From assembly GCA_028532815.1 (NCBI GenBank), contig JAQQAS010000040.1, forward strand, positions 38,838 to 102,837: DNA of 64,000 bases, written 5' to 3'. The translations under genes were made by a program, and so were the position numbers. This DNA is from Pleomorphochaeta sp. GTDB taxonomy: Bacteria; Spirochaetota; Spirochaetia; Sphaerochaetales; Sphaerochaetaceae. The notes below the pieces were generated by a model. That model worked only from the letters and a program-made list of their open reading frames with translations, was not told where the DNA came from and made no database searches. Shown in pieces: positions 1-9,636 of the stretch (the first letter of the stretch is position 1; each line of letters begins with the position of its first letter).

Positions 1-1511
1 GATGGGAAAATTAATCTCCATGGATAAATTGTCATACTTGCAACACCATTACTAATTAAAGATCCCCAAGATGCCATAGGAGCTTGAACACCAAGACCTA
101 AGAAGGATAAGAAGGATTCTTGCATAATAAATGATGGAATTCTTAAAGTTGAATATACAATGATTATTGATAAAGAGTTAGGAATCATGTGTTTAAAAAT
201 AATTCTCCATGTTTTAGCACCCATTGATCTAGCAGCTTCAACATATTCACTGTTTTTAAGACTCATTATTTGTCCTCTTACCATACGAGCAATTGTAAGC
301 CAAGATACTATTCCTAATGCAATAAATAAGTTAAGAATTGAACGCCCGAATATTGCCATACAAATAATAACAATAAGCATATAAGGAAGACCGTACATAA
401 CATCAACAATTCTCATTATAATATAGTCTACTTTACCACCTAAATATCCAGCTAAAGCTCCAAGAACAATACCGATGAATACACTAAATAATGTACCAAT
501 TATACCAATCATGATTGATATTTGGCCACCATAAATGATTCTACTTAATAAGTCTCTACCACTATAGTCTGTACCTAATAGATAGTGACGTTGATTAACT
601 AATGAAGAACTTACAGTAATTGTTAGACCATCAACTTCTATTGTATCTTTATAAGGGAAGCTAATTGTTCCTTCTTCACTTTCATTTTCTAAAATTTTAG
701 TTACATCTCTTAATACTTGAGCATTGATTTTACCATATAAGTTTTCAGCAAGCTTCTCTTCAAAATATGCATCGCCTAGCTTTTCAATTTCTTTATCAAT
801 TATAGTGGCTTTTTCTTCATCACTTAAATTCTTTTTAACATCAGCATCCATTTCAATTGTATTAAATACAAAAGCATCCATTTCTTTATAAGTTTGCTCT
901 AAAATTAAGGTAGTGTCATCAAGACCAATCATAGTTGCATAAACTTTAGCTAAGGAATCACTATCTAATTTCTTTAAATTAGTATCACCTTGATAGATTT
1001 TAGTAATATCAACAAAGATGTCTTCATCAATTTTTTTCTGTAATTTATCTAAAGTTTTTTGGTCACTAGAACTCCAAGTAAATGTACCTGCAGCAAGTTG
1101 TTTTTCACCTTCTTCTAAACAAAGATTCCAAACACTATTTGTTTTACTTTCATCAATCCAACTTACTATTAAAGCAGATTGTTCTTCTGTTAATACTAAA
1201 GAACCATCTTTCCAAGCTTTGAAATATAATTCTTTTTTCTTATTCTCCATCATTAACTCACCAGCAGTTTTGTTAAAGGATGGTCCTAAATTTTGGTGAT
1301 CTAAAATAATTTCATCATAATCGTGTAATGGAAGCAAAGGTGCAAATGCTGAAATAAGGGCATATAGTATAACTATAACCATACCTACTACAGCCATCTT
1401 GTTTTTTCTTAATCTCTTCCAAGCATCTTTAGTTAAACTATTTCCAACAACAACTTGATCAAATTCGTTTGTAGCTGCGTTTTCTTTATTTTTTATATCT
1501 TCTTTCATGTT
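1..1511 (-). CDS. oppC: Oligopeptide ABC transporter permease OppC (3' end cut by window edge)
   Basis: Inner-membrane permease of a peptide ABC importer. The reading frame is open from an ATG at 1511-1509 to the window edge, so the C-terminal end lies outside. Translation shows a basic cytoplasmic N terminus, a first membrane segment at about residues 38-60, then an unusually long non-membrane stretch of about 200 residues rich in Lys, Glu and Asp, then the transporter core. The core has the GTDYSGRDLLSR motif, several membrane helices, an EAA-type loop (EAARSMGAKTWRIIFKH) and FLSFLGLGVQAP, all typical of OppC/DppC. The stop of oppB at 1531 lies 19 bases upstream, so the two are cotranscribed; ATPase genes would be expected beyond the left edge. 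The long insert is the odd feature: most OppC proteins have a much shorter loop there. Confidence 0.93.
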
Positions 1512-1530
1512 TAAATCAATTCCTTATTTA

Positions 1531-2457
1531 TTAGTAAGCGATTCTTGGATCTAGTAAAGCGTAAACAATATCAACTAAGAAGTTCATAACAACTAAGATA
1601 ACAGAGAAAACGATAACTACACCAATAATTAAGGTGTAATCTCTATTGAATGAACTTTGTACGAAGAATTTACCAATACCAGGAACACGGAAAACTTGTT
1701 CAATAACGATTGACCCAGTGATAATACCAGCAAAAGCTGGTCCTAAATAACTAACGATTGGAAGCATAGCTCCTTTCATTGCATGTTTTGCAATAATAGT
1801 ACTATTCTTCATTCCCTTAGCTTTAGCAGTTCTAATATAATCACTTCTTAAAGTTTCTAGCATTGAAGAACGAGTTAATCTTGCGATTGTTGCAAAATAT
1901 GCAAAGGCTAAAGATATAGCTGGTAGAATAATTGTTGAATAACCTTCTCCTGTACTATACCAACCAGAGATTGGTAGCCAATGGAGTTTCATAGCAAAGA
2001 CTAGCTGAAGTAGCGGCCCTATAACAAATAACGGTATCGATATACCCAATACAGCTAGCCCCATCGTCAGATAATCTATCCAACTATTCTGATAAATTGC
2101 GGCTAGTATACCAAATAATATACCGAAGATTAGTGCAATTAAAATAGCTACTACACCTAATACAGCTGAATTAGGTAATGAAGTAAAGATGTAATAATTA
2201 ACATCGTTATCTACATACTTATATGAAGGTCCTAAATCACCTCTCACTACATCAAAAAGATATCTTCCATATTGTTGTAATACAGGTTCATCTAAATGGT
2301 ATTTCGCTTCAATATTCGCTAAAACTTCTTCTGGTAAGGCTCTTTCTCCATCAAAAGGACCACCAGGAGCTACTCTAACAATAAAAAAGCTCAATGTAAT
2401 AATGACAAGCAATGTAGGAATCATACCTAATAAACGTTTAATAATATATTTTGTCAT
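1531..2457 (-). CDS. oppB: Oligopeptide ABC transporter permease OppB
   Basis: Membrane permease that pairs with OppC to form the channel of a peptide importer. The 308-residue length is normal for OppB/DppB. The N-terminal helix (TKYIIKRLLGMIPTLLVIITLSF) with the downstream VAPGGPFDGER segment is a hallmark of the family. Further helices follow at about residues 98-125, 130-160, 172-195, 235-255 and 275-300, with the ATPase-docking EAA loop at about 200-225 (DYIRTAKAKGMKNSTII). The ATG is preceded by GAGGAAGAAT, a good ribosome binding site. It is first in an oppB-oppC operon transcribed away from oppA. The leader of about 270 bases has no clear sigma-70 promoter that I could place. Confidence 0.96.
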   Translation of the reverse strand: MTKYIIKRLLGMIPTLLVIITLSFFIVRVAPGGPFDGERALPEEVLANIEAKYHLDEPVLQQYGRYLFDVVRGDLGPSYKYVDNDVNYYIFTSLPNSAVLGVVAILIALIFGILFGILAAIYQNSWIDYLTMGLAVLGISIPLFVIGPLLQLVFAMKLHWLPISGWYSTGEGYSTIILPAISLAFAYFATIARLTRSSMLETLRSDYIRTAKAKGMKNSTIIAKHAMKGAMLPIVSYLGPAFAGIITGSIVIEQVFRVPGIGKFFVQSSFNRDYTLIIGVVIVFSVILVVMNFLVDIVYALLDPRIAY

Positions 2458-2713
2458 ATTCTTCCTCGTTGAATAATTTTACTATATAAATAGTTAAAAA
2501 TGCCATAGTAGCATCTTTTACAGACTAAAGAACTTTACAGTAAATTGCAACTTTATTCAATAATTATCGAAAGAATTATGTAAATTAGTACAAATTTGAA
2601 TTGAATTTAATTTCAAAAGAGATAACAATTAATTGTTTTATTGTGTAAAGTAAAATAAGATTTTCTTAAGGAAAATACTATTAAAATAAACCCAAAAATG
2701 CAAATAAATATTA

Positions 2714-2735
2714 AATTAAAAAGGTATTTTTAATT
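2714..2735 (-). terminator. Weak AT-rich hairpin overlapping the stop of the 190-residue gene
   Basis: The arms AATTAAAAA and TTTTTAATT are perfect inverted repeats around a four-base loop and include the stop codon. Only a broken T tract follows on the minus strand, so terminator function is tentative. Confidence 0.3.
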
Positions 2736-3302
2736 CCTAAATTTATGAATATCTCTAAGTCCAACATCTAAATCTAAATCCCTCTCCCTATCTTTGGTAA
2801 AAGGCAATCCAAGTGTTGTACTAAAGAGAAAAGCAGCTTGTTCACAAGTTCCACCACTTTTTTTCTCATCAATAACTTCTACATCAAATTTTTCATCATT
2901 TTTTAATATTATTGAAAATCTTACTTGTGCTCTATACGCTCTGCCTTTTCTCTTATACTCAGCATTTTCATCAAAGCTACCTTTAACAAAATGTGTAATT
3001 TCAACTTTTTTTAATTCATTAGCTAAGTATTGTTTCTTGGACAAAAAAGGATAAACCCCGAATTGATAAGAAAGTGTTAACTTTTCTTTATCAATTACCC
3101 ACCTATCTACAAATAATACTCCAATTAATGCAATTAAAATGAGGATTATTGGAATTAATAGGGTTGAAAGACTATCACCTCTAATTAAAGCATCTATGCT
3201 TCCCCAGCTAAAAAATAATAAAAATATAAAACTTACTATTTTTGAAAATGTGCTATTTTTATATACTAATCTGTCATTTTTGTTCTTTATATGGTACTTC
3301 AT
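2730..3302 (-). CDS. Two-helix membrane protein of unknown function
   Basis: I do not recognise a named family. The 190-residue protein has a polar N terminus, two adjacent hydrophobic segments at about residues 24-41 and 47-66, and a soluble cytoplasmic part of about 120 residues beginning with DRWVIDKEKLTLSYQFG. Two helices followed by a beta-rich domain is the architecture of bacterial PH-domain membrane proteins, but the resemblance is only structural. The ATG is preceded by AAGGAGAGGT, a strong ribosome binding site. It sits alone between oppB and the divergent oppA, sharing a 188-base intergenic region with oppA. A link to peptide uptake is possible from position only. Confidence 0.7.
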   Translation of the reverse strand: MKYHIKNKNDRLVYKNSTFSKIVSFIFLLFFSWGSIDALIRGDSLSTLLIPIILILIALIGVLFVDRWVIDKEKLTLSYQFGVYPFLSKKQYLANELKKVEITHFVKGSFDENAEYKRKGRAYRAQVRFSIILKNDEKFDVEVIDEKKSGGTCEQAAFLFSTTLGLPFTKDRERDLDLDVGLRDIHKFRN

Positions 3303-3422
3303 AACCTCTCCTTAGGGTTATTATTTAAACAAATATGTCTAAATAATAACATTTTAACCTATTTTTTGATTTTTCTACTTGACGTAATCAATAATACATC
3401 GTTTACTATTCTATATATCTTA

Positions 3423-3431
3423 TGCTATAAT
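3423..3431 (+). promoter_or_regulatory. Extended -10 promoter of oppA
   Basis: TG-C-TATAAT is a consensus extended -10 element about 60 bases upstream of the oppA start, with only a weak -35. It is flanked by the inverted repeat CTTATG (3419-3424) and CATAAG (3435-3440), which could be an operator. Operator function is inference. Confidence 0.55.
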
Positions 3432-3490
3432 ATACATAAGAATATTTAAAAGAATAGAGAATATTTATCAAATCTACAAGGAGATAATCT

Positions 3491-5209
3491 ATGAAAAAGA
3501 CATTATCTATTACACTTAGCTTATTGCTATTAGCTACTGTATTAGTATCTTGTGGTGGAAAAGAAGAAGAAACAGCTGCTACTACTCCAGCTGCAACAAC
3601 CACTACTACAACAGAAAAAACTGTCGAAACTAAAGCTGAACCTAAAGCAGAAACTAAGGTAGAAGAAACCGTTGCTGAAGCTGTTGTTGAACCAACAATG
3701 GACGAAGGTGTAAAATTTGTTATATCTAATGGCGCAGAACCTCAATCATTAGATCCAGCTAAAGTTCAAGGTGTTCCTGAACACAGAATTTTAATGGCAT
3801 TAATGGAAGGTTTAACTTCAATCGATCCTATGACTGCAGATCCAGTTCCTGGTTTAGCAGAATCTTGGGAAGCTAATGAAGATGGTACTCAATATACATT
3901 CCACTTAAGAAAAACAACTTGGTCTGACGGCGTTCCTATCACAGCACATGATGTTGTTTATTCTTGGTTAAGAGAATTAGATCCTGCAACTGCATCACCA
4001 TATGCATGGTTCCCATGTATGTTCTTAGAAGGTGCACAAGCATATAATGATGGTACAGGCACAGCTGATGGTGTTGGTATCAGAGCTCTAGACGATTACA
4101 CTTTCCAAATGGATTTAATTGGTCCTCTACCATATGCAATCGGTGCTCTAGAACACTATTCTTTCGCAGTTGTTCCTAAACATGCTATTGAAAAATATGG
4201 TGATCAATGGACACAACCTGAAAACTTCGTAGGTAATGGTCCTTTCACTCTAAAAGAAAGAATTCCACAATCAAAGATTGTTTGTGTTCCTAACGAAATG
4301 TACTGGGATGCAGATTCAGTTAAAATTGATACTTTAGAATTCTTATCTTCTGATGATGAAAATACTAACTACAATATGTTCCTAGATGGACAAATTGACT
4401 GGTTAACAAACGTTCCAACTGATAAATTAAGCTCTGCTGAAATGAAATCTTCATTCAAAGCTTCACCTCAATTAGCAACTTACTACTATGTATTCCAAAC
4501 AGAAAAAGCTCCTTTAGATAACGTTAATTTAAGAAAAGCTATTGCTTATGCAATTAACCGTGAAGACTTAGTTGAAGGTGTTACAAAAGCTGGTCAAATT
4601 CCTGCTTGGGGTATTGTACCTCCAATGGCTGGATACGACGCTCTTGAATTCCCATTTGAAGACTATGATGAAGCTGAAGAAATGGCTCGTGAATTCTTAA
4701 ATGAAGCTGGTTATCCAAACGGCGTTGGTTGTCCTACTCTAACTGTTTTATATAACACAAGTGAAGGTCACAAACAAATTGCTGAATTTGTACAACAAGA
4801 ATTAAAAGATAAGTTAAACATCAATGTTGAACTAGTTAACAAAGAATGGGGAACTTACCTAACAGATAGAAACAATGGTGACTTCGAAATCTCAAGAGCT
4901 GGTTGGGTTGGTGACTACCAAGATCCTAACACATTCTTAGATATGTTCTTAACTGGCGGTGCTATGAATGGTGGTAGATATTCAAGCGATATCTATGACA
5001 CATTAGTAAAAGAAGCTGCTACAATCGCTGATCCTACTGAAAGAATGGGTGTATTAAGAACAGCTGAAGATATCATGATTAATGAAGATCAAGCTATTAT
5101 ACCTTTCTACTATTACATTACTGTTAATATGATTGACACAGATGTATGGGGTGGTTGGTATACAAACACAATGGATTACCATCCATTAAAGACTATCTAC
5201 AAAAAATAA
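3491..5209 (+). CDS. oppA: Oligopeptide-binding lipoprotein OppA (SBP_bac_5 family)
   Basis: Substrate-binding protein that delivers peptides to the OppBC permease. The 572-residue precursor has a lipoprotein signal: two lysines, a hydrophobic run and the lipobox LVSC with Cys21 as the lipidated residue. Residues 25-70 form a Thr/Ala/Glu/Lys-rich low-complexity tether. The rest matches the family: EPQSLDPAKVQG, a GLAESWEANEDGTQYTFHLR-like stretch and AYAINREDLVEG are diagnostic. The ATG at 3491 follows AAGGAGATAATCT. It is monocistronic: a strong terminator lies just behind it and the rest of the transporter is on the opposite strand. The codon pattern is more uniform than in its neighbours, as expected of a highly expressed gene. 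Confidence 0.97.
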   Translation: MKKTLSITLSLLLLATVLVSCGGKEEETAATTPAATTTTTTEKTVETKAEPKAETKVEETVAEAVVEPTMDEGVKFVISNGAEPQSLDPAKVQGVPEHRILMALMEGLTSIDPMTADPVPGLAESWEANEDGTQYTFHLRKTTWSDGVPITAHDVVYSWLRELDPATASPYAWFPCMFLEGAQAYNDGTGTADGVGIRALDDYTFQMDLIGPLPYAIGALEHYSFAVVPKHAIEKYGDQWTQPENFVGNGPFTLKERIPQSKIVCVPNEMYWDADSVKIDTLEFLSSDDENTNYNMFLDGQIDWLTNVPTDKLSSAEMKSSFKASPQLATYYYVFQTEKAPLDNVNLRKAIAYAINREDLVEGVTKAGQIPAWGIVPPMAGYDALEFPFEDYDEAEEMAREFLNEAGYPNGVGCPTLTVLYNTSEGHKQIAEFVQQELKDKLNINVELVNKEWGTYLTDRNNGDFEISRAGWVGDYQDPNTFLDMFLTGGAMNGGRYSSDIYDTLVKEAATIADPTERMGVLRTAEDIMINEDQAIIPFYYYITVNMIDTDVWGGWYTNTMDYHPLKTIYKK

Positions 5210-5229
5210 TTATTAACTATATAATTTAT

Positions 5230-5259
5230 CACTCCTCATTTAATGGGGAGTGTTTTTTT
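5230..5259 (+). terminator. Rho-independent terminator of oppA
   Basis: The 8-bp stem CACTCCTC/GGGGAGTG (one T-G wobble) with a 7-base loop is followed directly by seven T residues. It ends the oppA transcript, so aroA needs its own promoter. Confidence 0.9.
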
Positions 5260-5260
5260 A

Positions 5261-5289
5261 TAGACTTATATTTTTATTTAGTTTATATT
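5261..5289 (+). promoter_or_regulatory. Candidate aroA promoter implying a leaderless mRNA
   Basis: TAGACT (5261-5266) and TATATT (5284-5289) are separated by 17 bp. Transcription would start about seven bases after the -10, at or next to the aroA ATG (5296). No Shine-Dalgarno sequence precedes that ATG, which is consistent. Confidence 0.45.
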
Positions 5290-5295
5290 TTTCCT

Positions 5296-6555
5296 ATGGA
5301 AAAAATAATTAACCCCTCTAAAGTTTCAGGTGTAATTAATATACCTAGTTCAAAAAGTCAAACAATCAGAGCCTTACTAATAGCAACCCTTGCAAATGGA
5401 CAAAGTGTAATCAAAAACGCCTTATTATCAAGTGATACTATAAGTTGTATAAAAGCTTGCAAAGCTTTTGGTGCACAAATTACTCAAGATAAAACTACAC
5501 TATATATAGATTCAACTAATGTTAAAAAAAATGGAGATCCAATAACTATTGATTGTGAAAATAGTGGGACCACCCTTTACTTAGCTCTAGGACTTGCTGC
5601 ATATCTTGAATGCGAAGTAACTTTCACAGGTGATCAATCCTTAAAGAAAAGACCTGTTGGTCCACTTCTTCAAGCTTATAAAGATTTAGGATGTACTGTA
5701 AGTGATACCAATTATCCACCTTTCACTATAAAAGGACCAATTACTAAAAGTAAAACTATTATTGATTGTCCAACTTCTCAGTATCTTTCTTCTCTATTAC
5801 TAGCGTCCTGCTGTGCTAAAACTGATGTTGAAATTATCACACCATTATTATATGAAAAACCTTATGTAAGACTTACATTAGAGTGGATGAATAATCAAAA
5901 TTTTGACTATAAAATTTCAAAAGATTTACAACATTCTTTTGTTAAAGGTAATCAAATATTTAAACCAATAAATACAACTATTAGTGGAGATTATTCAAGT
6001 GCAACATTCTTTTTCGCCCTTGCTGCAATTTCTAAAACTTCAATAACAGTAAATGGTTTAAATAAAAATGACTCTCAAGGTGATAAACAAACTCTTTCAA
6101 TCTTAGAGAAAATGGGTTGCACAATTAATTGGACAGAAAACGGAGTTGAAGTTATTGGGCCTGATGAATTAAAAGGAGGGACCTTCTCCTTAAATTCTAT
6201 GCCAGATGCACTGCCAGCCCTTTCAGTTGTTGCTTGTTTTAGTAAAGAAAAAGTAATTTTTAATAATGTAGCCCAAGCTAGATTAAAAGAAACCGATAGA
6301 ATTACTACAATGAGAAAAAACCTTGAAAAATTAAATGTCAGTGTTAAAGAACTTGATGATGGAATTGAAATAAATGGAAATGGAAAAGTCAAAGGAGCTT
6401 TTGTTAAAGGTTATGATGATCATAGAATAATCATGGCTATGGCAATTGCAGCTACTAATGCAGAGAGCAAGGTTACGATTGATAATGTAGATGCTGTGAG
6501 TGTAACCTTCCCAACTTTCTTTGAATTACTAGATCAACTAAAGGAAACAAAATGA
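5296..6555 (+). CDS. aroA: 3-phosphoshikimate 1-carboxyvinyltransferase (EPSP synthase)
   Basis: Sixth step of the shikimate pathway: joins phosphoenolpyruvate to shikimate-3-phosphate. The frame is open further upstream, but the family begins at the internal ATG at 5296 (MEKIINPSKVSG), giving 419 residues, the normal size. Visible landmarks are PSSKSQTIRALL (Lys20, Arg25), NSGTT (89-93), LKKRPVGPL (Arg119 region), SMPDALPAL, LKETDRI and DDHRIIMAMA. The usual Arg after the GTxM-type motif is Tyr and the C-terminal Lys of the VSKTFP motif is Val (VSVTFP); such changes occur in other divergent AroA proteins. It heads a five-gene operon and overlaps the threonine aldolase gene by four bases. No other shikimate gene is in the window. 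Confidence 0.95.
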   Translation: MEKIINPSKVSGVINIPSSKSQTIRALLIATLANGQSVIKNALLSSDTISCIKACKAFGAQITQDKTTLYIDSTNVKKNGDPITIDCENSGTTLYLALGLAAYLECEVTFTGDQSLKKRPVGPLLQAYKDLGCTVSDTNYPPFTIKGPITKSKTIIDCPTSQYLSSLLLASCCAKTDVEIITPLLYEKPYVRLTLEWMNNQNFDYKISKDLQHSFVKGNQIFKPINTTISGDYSSATFFFALAAISKTSITVNGLNKNDSQGDKQTLSILEKMGCTINWTENGVEVIGPDELKGGTFSLNSMPDALPALSVVACFSKEKVIFNNVAQARLKETDRITTMRKNLEKLNVSVKELDDGIEINGNGKVKGAFVKGYDDHRIIMAMAIAATNAESKVTIDNVDAVSVTFPTFFELLDQLKETK

Positions 6556-7559
6556 GATATATTGATTTAAGAAGTGATACAATTACAAAACCAACAGAAG
6601 CTATGAGAAAGGCTATTTATGAAGCTGAAGTCGGAGATGATGTTTATAGAGAAGATAAAACTGTAAACAAATTAGAAGACCTAGCTTGTGAATTAACAAA
6701 TAAAGAAGCATCCCTATTTGTACCAACAGGTTCGATGGGAAACCTACTTTCTATAATGATTAACGGAGGAAAAGGAACAGAAATACTTTGTGCATCAAAT
6801 TCTCATATAGTTCAGCATGAAATTGGAGCTTGCAGTGCTATAGCAGATACACTCCCAATTTCTATCCCAACTACCACAGGCATTCTAAAAAGTGAAGATT
6901 TTGCTCCTTTAATAAAAGAAAGTGGTATTTATGATATGGCAAGAACAAGCATTCTTGAAGTTGAGAATACTATTGGGGGGTCAATTTACCCAATCGATAA
7001 TTTAAAGAAAATAAAAACCCTCGCTAATGAAAAAAATCTAAAAGTTCATATGGATGGTGCTAGAGTTTTCAATGCAAGTGTCAAATCTAAAATTAGTATA
7101 GACACTATTGCATCCTATTGTGACACCTTAACCTTCTGCCTTTCAAAAGGTCTTGGGGCTCCAATGGGTTCAATGCTTTGTGGTGATAAAGAATTTATTA
7201 ATGAAGCTAGACGTTTTAGAAAAATGCTTGGAAGCGGCATGAGACAAATTGGCTTTATGGCAGCAGCTGGAATTTATGCCTTAAATCACAACGTTCAAAG
7301 ACTTGAAGTTGATCACAAAAGGGCTTCTGATATAGTTAATGTATTAAGAAACAATGATAATATTTGTTTACATGGAAAAAATGAAACAAATATAGTATTT
7401 TTTAATGAAATAGGCTTAACAGCTCAACAAAGCATTTCTAAATTAAAAGATATGAGAATCTTGGCCAATATCGAAGGAAGTTTTGTAAGACTTGTTACAA
7501 ACTTAAATATAACTGATAAAGATATGACTATCTTATTAGAAAAACTAAAACAACTATAA
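6552..7559 (+). CDS. ltaE: Low-specificity L-threonine aldolase
   Basis: PLP-dependent enzyme that cleaves threonine or allo-threonine to glycine and acetaldehyde. At 335 residues it is full length. Diagnostic features are the N terminus IDLRSDTITKPTEAMR, the GDDVYREDKTVN segment, HMDGARVFNA (Asp168 binding the PLP ring nitrogen) and CLSKGLGAPMGSML, where Lys199 carries the cofactor. The start overlaps the aroA stop as ATGA, implying translational coupling. Together with the C-S lyase two genes downstream it suggests an amino-acid-degrading part of this operon; the link to aroA appears to be simple cotranscription. Confidence 0.93.
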   Translation: MRYIDLRSDTITKPTEAMRKAIYEAEVGDDVYREDKTVNKLEDLACELTNKEASLFVPTGSMGNLLSIMINGGKGTEILCASNSHIVQHEIGACSAIADTLPISIPTTTGILKSEDFAPLIKESGIYDMARTSILEVENTIGGSIYPIDNLKKIKTLANEKNLKVHMDGARVFNASVKSKISIDTIASYCDTLTFCLSKGLGAPMGSMLCGDKEFINEARRFRKMLGSGMRQIGFMAAAGIYALNHNVQRLEVDHKRASDIVNVLRNNDNICLHGKNETNIVFFNEIGLTAQQSISKLKDMRILANIEGSFVRLVTNLNITDKDMTILLEKLKQL

Positions 7560-7577
7560 TTTAACTAGGATTCAATA

Positions 7578-8354
7578 ATGAAAGATTTAATAATTTGCTT
7601 CTCAGGAACAGGAAATAGCTATTATGTTGCAAAAGAAATAGCTAAAGCTCAATCTCATGATAATATAATAATGTTGAATGAACTAAATAATCAAAAATTT
7701 GAAATTCCTGAAAGACTTGGTTTAATTTTCCCTATTCATATGAGCAGAGAACCTTTTACTGTAGAAAAAGAAATGAGAGAAGCCTTATCTAAAGTTAAAG
7801 ATTTTACAGCACTAAAATTTCTTTATATCATAACAACAGCAAGTATAAACTCTCCAGGTTGGGCTCATATAAGAGTTGAAAAAATGTTCAAAGATTATGG
7901 GGTTGCAACAACTTATGTAAATAATATTAAAATGCCTGATAATATTATAAACCCAACTAATAAAGAAAGAAGCGAACAACTGTTTTTAGAAGCTGATGTA
8001 AAAATAAAAAATATTATTGAAGATATAAAAGTTGAAAAAATTAAGTTTCCAAAATTTAAAGCTTTTACTAGAACTTATTCAAATATTTCCTTCTTATTTA
8101 ACAGATACTATGCAAGAAATTATAGTAAAAATTTTATAGTTACTGAGGAGTGCATTAGTTGTAAACTTTGTTATAAAAGTTGTCCTGCTAATAATATAAC
8201 ATTTGAAAATGGAAGACCTGTTTTTCATAACAACTGTTTTGCTTGCACAAACTGCATAAATACTTGCCCGACAAATGCTATTAAAAAGAAAAAAGATAAT
8301 GGAAAAAGATATAAAAACCCAAAAGGGAATTTTAATCACTTTTATAGGAGTTAA
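7578..8354 (+). CDS. EFR1-family flavodoxin/ferredoxin fusion protein
   Basis: Cytoplasmic electron carrier with a flavodoxin-like N-terminal domain (FSGTGNSYYVAKEI, residues 8-21, the FMN phosphate loop) and a C-terminal bacterial ferredoxin with two complete CxxCxxCxxxC motifs (Cys192/195/198/202 and Cys220/223/226/230). That is enough for two [4Fe-4S] clusters, as in the EFR1 family common in anaerobes. The physiological partner is unknown. It begins 18 bases after ltaE, with AGGATTCAATA before the ATG, and ends five bases before the PatB-type gene, so all three are probably on one mRNA. Confidence 0.9.
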   Translation: MKDLIICFSGTGNSYYVAKEIAKAQSHDNIIMLNELNNQKFEIPERLGLIFPIHMSREPFTVEKEMREALSKVKDFTALKFLYIITTASINSPGWAHIRVEKMFKDYGVATTYVNNIKMPDNIINPTNKERSEQLFLEADVKIKNIIEDIKVEKIKFPKFKAFTRTYSNISFLFNRYYARNYSKNFIVTEECISCKLCYKSCPANNITFENGRPVFHNNCFACTNCINTCPTNAIKKKKDNGKRYKNPKGNFNHFYRS

Positions 8355-8359
8355 TACTA

Positions 8360-9610
8360 ATGCAATATGATTTTGATAATTTAGCAGCTCGAGATAAAAC
8401 AGCTTGTGTAAAATGGAATAAAACTTTTTTAAAGATGTTCTGTGGAAATGAAAATGCAATTCCCTACTGGGTTGCTGATATGGAATACAAAGCAGCTCCA
8501 GAAATTTCGAAAGCTGCAAAGAAAGTTGTAGACTTTGAAACTTATGGATACACATCATACTCAGATATAAAAGAAATCTTTATTAAGTTTGCAAAACAAA
8601 GACATAATCTTGATATCAAAAAATCAGAAATTTCACTAGGACAAGGAGTTCTTAATGCTATAGCGACAACGCTTTATCTAGTTTGTGAAAAAAATGATGG
8701 AGTTATAATACCTTTCCCTTCTTATAAACCATTTATAGACATTGTTAATAATGTTGGTTTAAAAGTAATACCTTGGAAATTAAAAAGGACTAAAGATTCC
8801 TTTGAATTTGATTTCTCTACATTTGAAGAGCTATGTAAAAAAGCAAAAGTTTTCATTTTATGTTCACCTCACAATCCTTCAGGGAAAGTATATTCTAAAG
8901 AGACCTTAGAAAAAATTTGTGATATTGCAAACAAGCATGATGTTTTTGTAATTAGTGATGAAATACATGGAGACCTTGTTTTTAAAGATCAAAAATTCTA
9001 TAGTTTCATCGATATAGCAAAAGGAAAAAATACAAAAACAATGGTTGCAATGGCACCTTCAAAAACCTTTAATATTGCAGGTGAATTATTTTCAGTATCC
9101 ATTTTTAATGACTCTGAGTTAAAAAATAGGTTTGACAAATTTAGAGTTGCCCTTCATTATAATAACTCATCTTACTTCTCCACAACTTTAGCAAGAGAAG
9201 CATATGATAAAGGCCTTCCTTGGTTATTAGAAACTATTGAAGTTTTAGAAAGAAACGCTAGATTTATAGAAAAGTATATGGAAGAAAACATCCCATATAT
9301 TAAACCACTTAAAGCACAAGCTTCTTTTATTTGCTTTTGGGATTGTAATGCGCTATTACCATTTATAGAAAAAGATGCCCAAGAAAACAAAGAATTATAT
9401 GACGTAAAAAAAGCTGTGCAAAGTGGTATCGTATCAATGTTCTTTGGTCATAGAGCTGGAATCTGTTTAAATGATGGTGGCTGGTTTGGAGATGAAGAGT
9501 ACAAAGGCTATGTTAGATTTAACTATGCAACTAGCTTAGAGAGCATCAAAGAAGCTTTAGAAAAAGTAAATAAAGCAGTAAATAAATTAGTAAATAAATA
9601 TAAAAATTAA
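8360..9610 (+). CDS. PatB/MalY-type pyridoxal-phosphate C-S lyase (cystathionine beta-lyase-like aminotransferase)
   Basis: Fold-type I PLP enzyme expected to cleave cystathionine or cysteine conjugates to pyruvate, ammonia and a thiol. The 416-residue length fits the MalY/PatB group. Seen in sequence: YWVADMEYKAAPEI near residue 36 (a group hallmark), YGYTSYSDI, LCSPHNPSGKVYS, ISDEIHGDLVF with Asp200, and MAPSKTFNIAGE with Lys235 as the PLP lysine. The C-terminal domain includes VRFNYATSLE. A ribosome binding site (AGGAGT) lies inside the end of the preceding gene. Substrate cannot be set from sequence; an aminotransferase or tryptophanase-like activity cannot be excluded. Confidence 0.88.
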   Translation: MQYDFDNLAARDKTACVKWNKTFLKMFCGNENAIPYWVADMEYKAAPEISKAAKKVVDFETYGYTSYSDIKEIFIKFAKQRHNLDIKKSEISLGQGVLNAIATTLYLVCEKNDGVIIPFPSYKPFIDIVNNVGLKVIPWKLKRTKDSFEFDFSTFEELCKKAKVFILCSPHNPSGKVYSKETLEKICDIANKHDVFVISDEIHGDLVFKDQKFYSFIDIAKGKNTKTMVAMAPSKTFNIAGELFSVSIFNDSELKNRFDKFRVALHYNNSSYFSTTLAREAYDKGLPWLLETIEVLERNARFIEKYMEENIPYIKPLKAQASFICFWDCNALLPFIEKDAQENKELYDVKKAVQSGIVSMFFGHRAGICLNDGGWFGDEEYKGYVRFNYATSLESIKEALEKVNKAVNKLVNKYKN

Positions 9611-9636
9611 AATTAAGTTAAATTAGAGGAGACAAG

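Noticed and set aside
5146..5295. 50-codon N-terminal extension of aroA
   Set aside because: It overlaps the end of oppA and its terminator, encodes no conserved sequence, and the family N terminus starts at the ATG at 5296.
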